A DNA stretch of 19,175 nt from NCBI GenBank assembly GCA_002359085.1, contig DEQB01000066.1, positions 1 to 19,175 of the forward strand, given 5' to 3'. Position numbers and translations under genes: made by a program. The notes under the pieces were generated by a model. The model was not told the origin of the DNA. It did no database searches and worked only from the letters and a program-made list of their open reading frames with translations. Shown piece after piece: positions 1 to 6,952 of this stretch (its first letter is position 1; the number at the start of each line of letters is the position of its first letter). This DNA is from Erysipelothrix sp. UBA3377. GTDB lineage: Bacteria > Bacillota_I > Bacilli_A > Erysipelotrichales > Erysipelotrichaceae.

Positions 1-53
1 TTATTTAGTGGCGATTTGTTCGGTTGTGAAAAATATCGGATAAATAATTAATA
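1..53. other. Left edge, no confident gene
   Basis: Two forward frames are open from the window edge and stop within 50 bases (stops near 41-43 and 49-51). Either could be the last codons of an upstream gene. The pieces are too short to recognise, so no call is made. Confidence 0.3.
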
Positions 54-90
54 AGAAAGCCTTTACATTATGAGAAAGCAAAGTTATAAT
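54..90 (+). promoter_or_regulatory. Promoter of the PTS module with overlapping cre-like box
   Basis: A -35 box TTTACA (62-67) and a -10 box TATAAT (85-90) are separated by 17 bases. The -35 box lies inside AGAAAGCCTTTACA (54-67), which matches 12 of 14 positions of the cre consensus TGWAARCGYTWNCW but has C in place of the central G. CcpA bound there would block RNA polymerase, as expected for a sugar-uptake gene. The promoter is well supported; the cre assignment is inference. Confidence 0.6.
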
Positions 91-100
91 TATAATTGAA

Positions 101-112
101 ATTGGTACCAAT
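101..112. promoter_or_regulatory. Palindromic operator candidate at the PTS transcription start
   Basis: ATTGGTACCAAT is a perfect 12-base palindrome just downstream of the expected transcription start (about 97). Its GT/AC core resembles operators of HutC/TreR-type GntR repressors, and such a regulator is encoded at 3344-4048. A partial copy, GTACCAAT, recurs near 1480 just after the EIIC gene. Binding by the GntR protein is inferred. Confidence 0.45.
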
Positions 113-145
113 GAATTAAAGTCGTAAGAATAAGGAGGACTTTTA

Positions 146-1465
146 ATGCAAGGCTTAATTAATTTTTTAGAAGCTAAGTTTGTTCCACTGGCAGCCAAAG
201 TTGGGGGACAAAAGCACTTAGTCGCAATTCGTGACGCATTTGCTGCGCTGATGCCATTAATTATGGCGGGGGCGATTGCAGTACTTTTGAACAACGTATT
301 CTTTGTTCCTTGGGGACTTCTGGCAGCAGATGTTTTCTTGGGTGCGGATCACGCATTTATCGTTTGGGCAAATACTCATATTGCTCCGTTCTTCTCAAGT
401 ATTGAGACCGGAACATTTAGTATTCTTGCTTTAGCACTTGTTGTAACAATCTCATTTAACAGAGCTCGTCAAGAAAATAAAGACGAAGTCACAACAGCAA
501 TTATTGCTTTGGGATCATTCATGTTAATGGGTGCGTTGACACGTAATAACGAAGTTGTTGCTTCACATGTAGGAAACTATTTAGGGGCACAAGGGATTTT
601 CATCGCATTGATGACAGGTTTAATCGCACCTGAAATTTATTTTGCAATTATTAACAAAGACTGGACAATTAAAATGCCAGACAGTGTACCACCAGCAGTC
701 GCGAGGGGATTTAGCGGAATTATTCCTGGTGCAATCACGTTAGCATTCTTTGCAGCAGTTAACTATATTTTTGCAAAAGGTGCAGGTACTAGCTTATTTA
801 TTTGGTTTGAAAATAATATTGGAACAACATTGGCTCAGTTGAGTCAAGGTTTACCAGCTATTATTATTACATCAACATTAATTCCATTACTATGGTTCTT
901 TGGACTTCACGGTGCAAACCTTCTTGAAGCGTTCATGCAACCAGTTTATGGAACGCTACAAACAGAAAACGTTCAAGCGTTCGCAAACAGTAATGGTGGT
1001 ATTAAAACTATTGCTGATGGATTGCACGTTTGGGTACGTGGTTCATGGGATGCATACGTATTCCACGGGGGATCAGGAGCTACGTTACCACTCTTACTCG
1101 CAATCTTCGCAGTATCTAAAGTTAAAGATCACCGCGAAATCGCACGTTTGGGTGTTGGACCTGGAATCTTTATGATTAATGAACCAGTTCTATTTGGTTT
1201 ACCAGTCGTATTGAACCCAATTTACTTGGTTCCATTTGTATTGAACCAACCAATTCTTGCAACGATTGCTTATGTTGCAACAACAACAGGCTTCGCCGGT
1301 CCAATTGTTAACTCAGTACCATGGACTACACCTCCAGTATTGAACGCACTATTGTCAACTAACTTCAGTATAGGGGCTGGAATTATTGCAGTGGTCAATA
1401 TGGTTGTTGCGTTTGTAATCTATCTACCATTCGTAGTAGTTGCAAATAGAACAGTAGAAGAATAA
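146..1465 (+). CDS. PTS lactose/cellobiose-family permease, EIIC component
   Basis: This is the membrane channel and sugar-binding component of a phosphotransferase system, which takes up a beta-linked disaccharide or glycoside and releases it phosphorylated inside the cell. The 439-residue length is typical of the lactose/cellobiose EIIC family. The N-terminal IRDAFAALMPLIMAGA segment and the NEPVLFGLPVVLNP motif (about residues 345-358) are family hallmarks, and the rest is about ten hydrophobic spans. The start is set by AAGGAGG (132-138), seven bases before ATG. No EIIA or EIIB domain is fused or adjacent on the visible side, so those must be upstream of the window or elsewhere. The GH1 enzyme downstream suggests the substrate is a beta-glucoside or beta-galactoside such as cellobiose or lactose. 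Confidence 0.93.
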   Translation: MQGLINFLEAKFVPLAAKVGGQKHLVAIRDAFAALMPLIMAGAIAVLLNNVFFVPWGLLAADVFLGADHAFIVWANTHIAPFFSSIETGTFSILALALVVTISFNRARQENKDEVTTAIIALGSFMLMGALTRNNEVVASHVGNYLGAQGIFIALMTGLIAPEIYFAIINKDWTIKMPDSVPPAVARGFSGIIPGAITLAFFAAVNYIFAKGAGTSLFIWFENNIGTTLAQLSQGLPAIIITSTLIPLLWFFGLHGANLLEAFMQPVYGTLQTENVQAFANSNGGIKTIADGLHVWVRGSWDAYVFHGGSGATLPLLLAIFAVSKVKDHREIARLGVGPGIFMINEPVLFGLPVVLNPIYLVPFVLNQPILATIAYVATTTGFAGPIVNSVPWTTPPVLNALLSTNFSIGAGIIAVVNMVVAFVIYLPFVVVANRTVEE

Positions 1466-1509
1466 TAAATAAGAATAAAGTACCAATTTTATTTATATAT
1501 ATGTAGTAG

Positions 1510-1535
1510 ATTAGCCCTTTATCCAAAGGGCTAAT
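1510..1535 (+). terminator. Strong hairpin after the EIIC gene, no U-tract
   Basis: TTAGCCCTTT and AAAGGGCTAA (1511-1534) pair perfectly around the loop ATCC, and flanking bases extend the stem. Only TTT follows, so it may be a leaky terminator, or an element that protects the 3' end of the EIIC message and lowers expression of the genes after it. Confidence 0.55.
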
Positions 1536-1561
1536 TTGCGCTATTATCTAAAGGAGTATCT

Positions 1562-1633
1562 ATGATAACAAATAACATTAATTTAAAAGCATGTGTGGCC
1601 GTCATACATCAAGGGAATCATTATGTTTCCTAA
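1562..1633 (+). CDS. 23-codon small ORF overlapping the GH1 start
   Basis: ATG at 1562 is preceded by AAAGGAG (1550-1556) with a five-base gap, a better ribosome site than that of the GH1 gene. The frame runs for 23 codons and stops with TAA at 1631-1633, eleven bases inside the GH1 gene (ATG 1623), in a different reading frame. The layout suits a leader peptide whose translation delivers ribosomes to the next start. It could also be the surviving first codons of a deleted gene. I do not recognise the peptide (it begins MITNNINLKA). Confidence 0.4.
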   Translation: MITNNINLKACVAVIHQGNHYVS

Positions 1634-3023
1634 AGGATTTTTGTGGGGGGCAGCATCTGCAGCGTATCAAGTGGAAGGCGCATGGAATATAGACGGTAAA
1701 GGTCCATCCGTTTGGGATGAATGGACCAAAATTCCAGGCAAAACATTTGAAGGAACCAATGGTGATATTGCGACAGATCACTATCATCGCTTTAAAGAAG
1801 ATATTGCGTTGATGAAAGAAATGGGTCTCAAAACCTATCGCTTTTCTTTTTCGTGGTCTAGGATTATATATGAAGGAAAAGTTAACCAAAAAGGATTGGA
1901 TTTCTATCATGAATTGATCGATACCTTAATTGAAAATGATATTGAACCGATGGTTACCATGTATCACTGGGACCTCCCAAAACATATTCAAGATGAATAT
2001 GGTGGATGGATGTCACCTAAAATTGTGGATGATTTTTTAGAATATGCGAAAGTTTGTTTTGATGCATTTCATGAAAAAATTAAATATTGGATTGTGATGA
2101 ATGAGCCCAATATCTTTACCCATCAAGGGTATGTCTTAGGTGTGCATCCACCAGGAGATATTGACAATCAAGCTGCATTTTTGAGAACGTACCACCATAC
2201 AGCGTTGGTACATGCAAAAACTGTATTGCTGTACAAGAACGGCAATTATTCAAATGGCATGATTGGAAGTTCAATCGCTTTAACACCTGGTTTTACAAGA
2301 TCCAATGATCAGAAAGATTTGGATGCCACACGTCGCTATATGGATTTAAACTTCTATTGGTTTACAGATATTTACTACAAAGGTAAATATCCTGCATGGG
2401 CTTTGGATTATTACAAAAACGAAGGCTTGATTGATTTTGAGATTACGCAAGAAGATGCGGACACTTTAACAAAAGCATCAATTTTAACTGATTTTGTGGG
2501 TGTCAATTATTATCAAAGTACGATGATCGCAGACAACCAAGAAGGTGTTGGCATTAAAATGTTCAGTACCGATGGTAAGAAGCGAGACTACGAGGAATCT
2601 GGTATACCTGGAATTTATAAAAATGTTGAAAATCCAAATGTTGAGTATACCGATTGGAACTGGGTTGTAGATCCGCAAGGATTAACCTTTACACTGGAGC
2701 TTTTAGATGAGGCCTATGGTTTACCCATTGTGATTAGTGAAAACGGGTTGGGGGCCTTTGATTCACTGGTAGCGGGTAAAGTTCATGATGATTATCGTAT
2801 AGATTTCATCAATAAGCATGTTGACGCAATTCGGAAATCACTAAATGGGGGCGTAGATGTGATTTCCTATTGCGTATGGTCTTTTACGGATTTATTAAGT
2901 TGGCTTAATGGTTACCAAAAACGTTATGGTTTGGTGTATGTTGATTTTGATGATCCAGATCTACCACGTTATAAAAAGGATTCTTTTTACTGGTACCAAG
3001 AAATTATTAAAAACAATGGATAG
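1623..3023 (+). CDS. GH1 6-phospho-beta-glycosidase (LacG/BglA type)
   Basis: This enzyme hydrolyses the phosphorylated disaccharide or glycoside delivered by the PTS, giving a 6-phospho-sugar and a free sugar or aglycone in the cytoplasm. It is a complete glycoside hydrolase family 1 protein of 466 residues. The acid/base is E161 (VMNEP) and the nucleophile is E373 (ISENG). The 6-phosphate site is S426, K433 and Y435 (SWLNGYQKRYG), with spacing identical to Lactococcus LacG S428/K435/Y437 as I recall it. W427 sits where LacG, a 6-phospho-beta-galactosidase, has Trp and strict 6-phospho-beta-glucosidases usually have Ala or Met, so galactoside or dual specificity is possible. ATG 1623 is chosen because the protein then begins MFPKGFLWGAASAAYQ as in the family and AAGGGA (1611-1616) precedes it. 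The GTG at 1593 adds ten unrelated residues. Confidence 0.92.
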   Translation: MFPKGFLWGAASAAYQVEGAWNIDGKGPSVWDEWTKIPGKTFEGTNGDIATDHYHRFKEDIALMKEMGLKTYRFSFSWSRIIYEGKVNQKGLDFYHELIDTLIENDIEPMVTMYHWDLPKHIQDEYGGWMSPKIVDDFLEYAKVCFDAFHEKIKYWIVMNEPNIFTHQGYVLGVHPPGDIDNQAAFLRTYHHTALVHAKTVLLYKNGNYSNGMIGSSIALTPGFTRSNDQKDLDATRRYMDLNFYWFTDIYYKGKYPAWALDYYKNEGLIDFEITQEDADTLTKASILTDFVGVNYYQSTMIADNQEGVGIKMFSTDGKKRDYEESGIPGIYKNVENPNVEYTDWNWVVDPQGLTFTLELLDEAYGLPIVISENGLGAFDSLVAGKVHDDYRIDFINKHVDAIRKSLNGGVDVISYCVWSFTDLLSWLNGYQKRYGLVYVDFDDPDLPRYKKDSFYWYQEIIKNNG

Positions 3024-3031
3024 TAAATATT

Positions 3032-3059
3032 ACCAGTCTTATGTAAGGCTGGTTTTATT
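3032..3059 (+). terminator. Terminator after the GH1 gene
   Basis: ACCAGTCTT (3032-3040) pairs with AAGGCTGGT (3045-3053), with one G-U pair and loop ATGT, followed by TTTATTTT. It starts just after the GH1 stop codon. Confidence 0.8.
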
Positions 3060-3086
3060 TTGCTTATAATATGTTAATATATAACC

Positions 3087-3347
3087 ATGTTAATTATGAT
3101 CATTATATTAAATGCCTTCAGCTATGTGTTGATGTTGGTAGATAAACAACAAGCGATTTTAAAAAGACGAAGAGTCCCAGAATCGACTTTTATGCTGTGT
3201 TCAATGTTGGGTGGATGGCCCATGATTTATATGGCCATGTATGTCTTTCGTCATAAAACAAAAAAAGCATCCTTCGGATTTAAAATCTTCTTTGGGATGC
3301 TGGTAAATATCGCATTGATTTGGATATATTATCAATATATAAATTAA
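3087..3347 (+). CDS. DUF1294 small membrane protein
   Basis: An 86-residue protein with two or three hydrophobic spans (about residues 1-17, 37-54 and 66-84). The pattern LVDKQQA followed by RRVPE and then a GGW..MYVFRHKTKKASF stretch is the DUF1294 signature. The function of this family is unknown. TATAAT at 3065-3070 is a plausible -10 box, which would leave a leader of only about ten bases, and no clear Shine-Dalgarno sequence is visible. A second in-frame ATG lies at 3096. The gene is convergent with the GntR gene and the two stop codons overlap (3344-3347), with no terminator between them. Confidence 0.8.
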   Translation: MLIMIIILNAFSYVLMLVDKQQAILKRRRVPESTFMLCSMLGGWPMIYMAMYVFRHKTKKASFGFKIFFGMLVNIALIWIYYQYIN

Positions 3348-4048
3348 TAAGCAAAGTTAGATAATTTCAAAAAACGCGTATGCTTATAGTTGTGAACGTC
3401 AACGGAGTAGTCAAAGATTTCTCCAGTTTTTAACATGGATTTATTAATTGAAAGTAAGGCGGGTTCATTTTCTTTTAAACCCAAAATCTTTGCGTCATCT
3501 TTATTTAATAAGGATGCTTCGATGACACGATCAACATAACCGATCTGTTTATTGAGTCCTTCTCGGATGTAATTATAGATAGACCCTTCAATGATTTCAC
3601 GATTAAGATACGGCACATGTTTACGATTAAAATAAGAATATTCCACAACCCATTTCACATCATCCATAATGCGTAATCTTTTAATAAAATATAGGGGTGC
3701 ACCCACTTCACACTTTAATTTTTCACTGATGTCTTCATCTGCGTTAATTTCTTCAAATTCAATAATATGTGTTTCGATCTTACTGTTTTTAAAGTCATGG
3801 GTTAATCCTCTGAAGGTTTCCAAGTTAATGGCACCATCAATGGATATTTTACGTATAAAAAACCCACTACCTTGAATGGGAATCACAATTCCTTTGTGTA
3901 CTAAAACTTCAATGGCTTTTCTTATTGTATTACGACTGACATCATAGGCGTTAATTAACTCATCTTCCGTTGGTAACTTGTCTTCATAAACGTTATTAAA
4001 TATTTTATCCTCAATATCTTGACTCACAAATTGATACTTATGTTGCAT
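3344..4048 (-). CDS. GntR-family regulator with UTRA domain (HutC/TreR type)
   Basis: A 234-residue transcription factor. An N-terminal winged helix-turn-helix (about residues 5-66) contains LPTEDEL and the recognition segment VSRNTIRKAIEVL, with the wing at IQGSGFFIR. The remainder (about 80-230) is a UTRA effector domain, which in relatives binds a phosphosugar or similar small molecule. The start is ATG at 4048: GAGGTG lies at 4060-4055, six bases upstream, whereas the GTG at 4057 and ATG at 4054 overlap or abut that ribosome site. Being next to the GH1 gene and PTS permease, it probably represses them and is released by a phosphorylated sugar; the palindrome at 101-112 is the candidate operator. 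The target is inferred from context. Confidence 0.88.
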   Translation of the reverse strand: MQHKYQFVSQDIEDKIFNNVYEDKLPTEDELINAYDVSRNTIRKAIEVLVHKGIVIPIQGSGFFIRKISIDGAINLETFRGLTHDFKNSKIETHIIEFEEINADEDISEKLKCEVGAPLYFIKRLRIMDDVKWVVEYSYFNRKHVPYLNREIIEGSIYNYIREGLNKQIGYVDRVIEASLLNKDDAKILGLKENEPALLSINKSMLKTGEIFDYSVDVHNYKHTRFLKLSNFAY

Positions 4049-4165
4049 GCCCATCACCTCTTCTTTATAAGTATAACATGCATTGGATGGTTTAAATTGA
4101 AATCATACCCATAAATCGTGTGAAATTGTGGAAATGGCATTACATAGGAATGAGTTTTAGATGCG

Positions 4166-4194
4166 TTGAATTATACATTGAGTTGTGTTATTAT
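4166..4194 (+). promoter_or_regulatory. Promoter of the CofE-like gene
   Basis: TTGAAT (4166-4171) and TATTAT (4189-4194) are separated by 17 bases. Transcription would begin near 4201, eleven bases before AAGAGGTGG (4212-4220). This placement rules out the upstream in-frame starts at 4166 and 4193 and supports TTG at 4226 as the start codon. Confidence 0.65.
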
Positions 4195-4225
4195 GGTACC
4201 GCAAAATAAAAAAGAGGTGGACACT

Positions 4226-5416
4226 TTGCAAAGACAAATTGGAACCGTCGCCAGAGGCGTTCGAAGTCCCATTATACGGGAAAATGATGATTTGGTTGAG
4301 ATTGTTGTTGATAGTGTTTTAAATGCAGCTAAAAACCATGGTTATGACATTAGAAACCACGATGTTATTGGTGTAACAGAATCGATTCTCGCAAGAGCTC
4401 AAGGGAACTATGCATCCCTGGATACGATCGCAAAAGACGTAGCACACAAACTAGGAACAGATACCGTTGCGGTAATCTTTCCCATTCTTTCTAGAAACCG
4501 CTTTGCTTCAATTCTCCAAGGAATTTCAAGAGCAGTAGGGAAAGTGGTGCTGGTTTTTAAATACCCCTCAGATGAAGTAGGAAACCCCCTAGTGGACGTG
4601 GATCTTTTGGATAAATCAGGCATCAACCCTTATCAAGATACATTGGATCTTCCTACATTTAGAAAATACTTTGGAATTAGTACACACCCATTTACGAATA
4701 TGGATTATGTAGCGTACTACCAATCCATTGTGGAGTCGGAAAATGCAGAATGTGAAATCATATTCTCAAACCAACCCGAGTCTGCACTTAAATTTACAGA
4801 TAATATTTTAACGGCAGACATTCATACTTATAAAAGAACGCAATCCATTTTAAAAAAAGCAGGCGCTCAGAATGTTTGGGGACTTGCGGATATCTTAACC
4901 AGCAGCATTGATGGTGAAGGATACAATGAAGCCTATGGATTGTTGGGTGCCAATAAAGCAAGCGAAGAAACCATCAAGCTTTTCCCAAGAGATGGTGAAA
5001 CTTTCGTACATGATGTACAAAAGGTCATCTTTGATAGAACAGATAAACAAGTGGAAGTCCTGGTTTATGGGGATGGCGCATTCAAAGACCCCGTTGGTAA
5101 AATATGGGAGCTTGCGGATCCAACCGTCGCACCTTATTATACAGTTGGGCTTGAAGGCACACCCAATGAAATTAAATTAAAGTACCTTGCGGATAATCAA
5201 GGAAAAGATATGAATCCAAGTGATTTAAGAGCATATGTGAAATCTGAAATTGACAACAAATCAAACAATGACGATCAAGACAAACGATTGGGTACCACCC
5301 CAAGACGCTTGACAGATTTGATTGGTTCACTGTGTGACTTAACCAGTGGCTCAGGCGACAAGGGGACACCCATCGTTCATATCCAAGGATATTTTGACAG
5401 TTACGTCGATGAATAA
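4226..5416 (+). CDS. CofE-like protein (coenzyme F420-0:L-glutamate ligase family)
   Basis: A 396-residue protein that I recognise as the Bacillota branch of the CofE family (COG1478). In archaea and actinobacteria CofE joins glutamate to coenzyme F420-0 using GTP. Typical stretches are the N-terminal TVARGVRSPIIRENDDL, ARAQGNYAS, PILSRNRF, YGDGAFKDPVGKIWELADP and, near the end, GTTPRRLTDLIGSLCDLTSGSGDKGTP. The start is TTG at 4226, five bases after AAGAGGTGG; the upstream in-frame starts lie inside the promoter. No F420 synthesis gene is in the window and most Bacillota lack F420, so the true substrate is probably a different gamma-glutamyl acceptor. The gene appears to stand alone, divergent from the GntR gene. 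Family membership is firm; activity is unknown. Confidence 0.82.
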   Translation: MQRQIGTVARGVRSPIIRENDDLVEIVVDSVLNAAKNHGYDIRNHDVIGVTESILARAQGNYASLDTIAKDVAHKLGTDTVAVIFPILSRNRFASILQGISRAVGKVVLVFKYPSDEVGNPLVDVDLLDKSGINPYQDTLDLPTFRKYFGISTHPFTNMDYVAYYQSIVESENAECEIIFSNQPESALKFTDNILTADIHTYKRTQSILKKAGAQNVWGLADILTSSIDGEGYNEAYGLLGANKASEETIKLFPRDGETFVHDVQKVIFDRTDKQVEVLVYGDGAFKDPVGKIWELADPTVAPYYTVGLEGTPNEIKLKYLADNQGKDMNPSDLRAYVKSEIDNKSNNDDQDKRLGTTPRRLTDLIGSLCDLTSGSGDKGTPIVHIQGYFDSYVDE

Positions 5417-5420
5417 AAAC

Positions 5421-5452
5421 AACCCAACGCAAATTATGGCGTTGGGTTTTTT
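5421..5452. terminator. Two-way terminator between the CofE-like and oxidoreductase genes
   Basis: AACCCAACGC (5421-5430) pairs perfectly with GCGTTGGGTT (5439-5448) around an eight-base loop. T-runs follow on both strands (TTTTTT on plus, TTGTTTTT on minus). The stop codon of the minus-strand gene lies in the loop (5434-5436). Confidence 0.9.
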
Positions 5453-6471
5453 AAACTCACAAACTGTTTTGGATCATACCGATTGTCTAAGACACTGTCT
5501 TCTAAAATATGTTGTGCCAAACGATAACCAATAATCGGACCACTGGATAATCCAGAAGAACCCAATCCACCTGTAATATAAATATCATCAAAAGGTTCCA
5601 GTTTACCATAAAATGGTAAATTCAATTTATTATTACTTCTCAATCCAATACGGGTGGTATATTCTACTTTAGGTAAAGGCATATAATACGTTGCTTGATC
5701 GATTAAGTCCTGCGCAACATCTGCCTCATAATCCATGTGCGTAAAGTCTATCTCGTGAGATGCACCAATCACCAGTTCATCATGATTGAAAAGAAAATCA
5801 ATCTCACCTTTGGGTATCGCCATGGCATACTGATTCGCTTCATAAGGGTATGACAGCAACATGCCCTTTTGAGGAAACTGGTCCACGTCATAACCTTCCA
5901 AATCAAAGGCCTCATTGAATCTTCCCCCTGCACACACAATGATCTTATCGTAATTTTTTGACATGAGATTTGAAAGCGTTGTGGTTTCATGGATAAAGTT
6001 GGTATTTTTTAATTTACGATGCAACACGTTCAATAACTTCTGTCCATCCACACGAAAAGCCCCAGATATTTCAAAGGCTTTCTCAAACTTAAAAGATGAC
6101 GGCAGTTTGTCGGTGTCTCTTATTTCCTTAACCATACCCATAATAGGATTTCTTTTTTGGCGTTCAATGGCCATAGCAAGTAGATGATCGTGACGCTTTT
6201 CATTCACGATAATCGCCCCTGAGCGATTGGCAAAAGACGCATCTTCCAAGTCTTCAAAGAGTTTAAGATAAAAGTTCGCGCCTGCTTCAACCAACGCATA
6301 CCACGCTTTATTTCTTCTTTGAACAATCCATGGACACACAATGCCCACAGCAGCTTTGGTGCCACCATGGGTGCCATCATCATAAAGGTCTATGTTAACA
6401 TTTTCGTTTTGAGATAAGTAATAGGCAGCGCTTGATCCTACAATGCCTGCTCCCAATATTGCAATCTTCAT
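5434..6471 (-). CDS. FAD-dependent oxidoreductase, DAO family
   Basis: A 345-residue flavoprotein of the D-amino-acid/glycine oxidase (DAO) family, predicted to oxidise an amine or amino acid in the cytoplasm. The Rossmann motif GAGIVG (residues 7-12) is followed by SSAAYYL and an acidic end to the second strand (LYDD). The C-terminal FAD motif is YITGGLGSSGLSSGP. KAAVGIVCPW (about residues 40-50) marks the substrate-side loop seen in these proteins. The start ATG at 6471 follows AGAGGTGA (6483-6476). The last few codons are encoded in the terminator stem. The substrate cannot be told from sequence; it has no evident partner gene. Confidence 0.82.
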   Translation of the reverse strand: MKIAILGAGIVGSSAAYYLSQNENVNIDLYDDGTHGGTKAAVGIVCPWIVQRRNKAWYALVEAGANFYLKLFEDLEDASFANRSGAIIVNEKRHDHLLAMAIERQKRNPIMGMVKEIRDTDKLPSSFKFEKAFEISGAFRVDGQKLLNVLHRKLKNTNFIHETTTLSNLMSKNYDKIIVCAGGRFNEAFDLEGYDVDQFPQKGMLLSYPYEANQYAMAIPKGEIDFLFNHDELVIGASHEIDFTHMDYEADVAQDLIDQATYYMPLPKVEYTTRIGLRSNNKLNLPFYGKLEPFDDIYITGGLGSSGLSSGPIIGYRLAQHILEDSVLDNRYDPKQFVSLKNPTP

Positions 6472-6488
6472 AAGTTCACCTCTACTTC

Positions 6489-6518
6489 ATCTTAAATAAA
6501 AAGCACAAGCCTTGTCAA
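6489..6518 (-). promoter_or_regulatory. Promoter of the DAO oxidoreductase gene
   Basis: On the minus strand TTGACA (6518-6513) and TAAGAT (6494-6489) are separated by 18 bases. The spacer contains the short palindrome ACAAG-C-CTTGT (6505-6515), and a further ACAAGG lies at 6540-6545, so a regulator could bind here. The operator idea is tentative. Confidence 0.5.
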
Positions 6519-6555
6519 TTTTGTTATAATATAAGTTATACAAGGATGATGTAAA

Positions 6556-6584
6556 TTGTAAAGCATCCATATCCATATTATAAT
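6556..6584 (+). promoter_or_regulatory. Promoter candidate of the patatin operon
   Basis: TTGTAA (6556-6561) and TATAAT (6579-6584) are separated by 17 bases. If used, the leader would be only about ten bases, barely holding the AAAGGAG ribosome site before ATG 6602, so an upstream start such as TATAAT at 6525-6530 may also contribute. Confidence 0.5.
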
Positions 6585-6601
6585 TAAATAAAGGAGAACG
6601 T

Positions 6602-6952
6602 ATGGCAAAACTAGAGAAACAATTTAAAGGAGACTTTAATCATTTCGTAAATCACCTTGACCAAGCAGTACTCAAGGGCAGTATTTCAGCTTCAATTGAA
6701 GACAAAAGCGACTATACCATTGATGATGTGAATGTTGCAGTCCGAGTTTATGAACGGTATAGTTATTTCGGTGGTAATCGTGTTTCATTAAGTGTCACGA
6801 TTGTATCAAAAGAAGACACTATATTTTTAAGTGCCATTACCGCTGGGGGTTCCCAAGCTGTATTCGTTAAAATTAATCGTTTTGGTGAAGACAGTTTCTT
6901 AGGAAAATTCGATGAAGAACTTAAAAACTATCTATCAAGGTATGCACAATGA
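6602..6952 (+). CDS. Small conserved protein, DUF6054-like
   Basis: A 116-residue soluble protein with no signal peptide or membrane span. It begins MAKLEKQFKGDFNHFVNHLD, then alternates short polar strands (SISASIEDKSDYTIDDVNVAVRV) ending in SAITAGGSQAVF and an amphipathic C-terminal helix. From memory it resembles the DUF6054 family; I have not confirmed this and no function is known to me. AAAGGAG ends five bases before ATG. The stop overlaps the start of the patatin gene by four bases (ATGA at 6949-6952), so the two are translationally coupled and probably work together. Confidence 0.75.
   Translation: MAKLEKQFKGDFNHFVNHLDQAVLKGSISASIEDKSDYTIDDVNVAVRVYERYSYFGGNRVSLSVTIVSKEDTIFLSAITAGGSQAVFVKINRFGEDSFLGKFDEELKNYLSRYAQ

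Noticed and set aside
1..294. Minus-strand open frame at the left edge
   Set aside because: It overlaps the well-supported promoter and the first 50 codons of the EIIC gene, has no ribosome site, and its product resembles nothing; it is a shadow.
2991..3000. TGGTACCA inside the GH1 gene as a second GntR operator
   Set aside because: GGTACC recurs by chance in several coding regions (near 5290, 14750 and 17846), so a lone core without promoter context is weak.
3344..4057. GntR start at GTG 4057 or ATG 4054
   Set aside because: Both overlap or abut the GAGGTG ribosome site; ATG 4048 has proper spacing.
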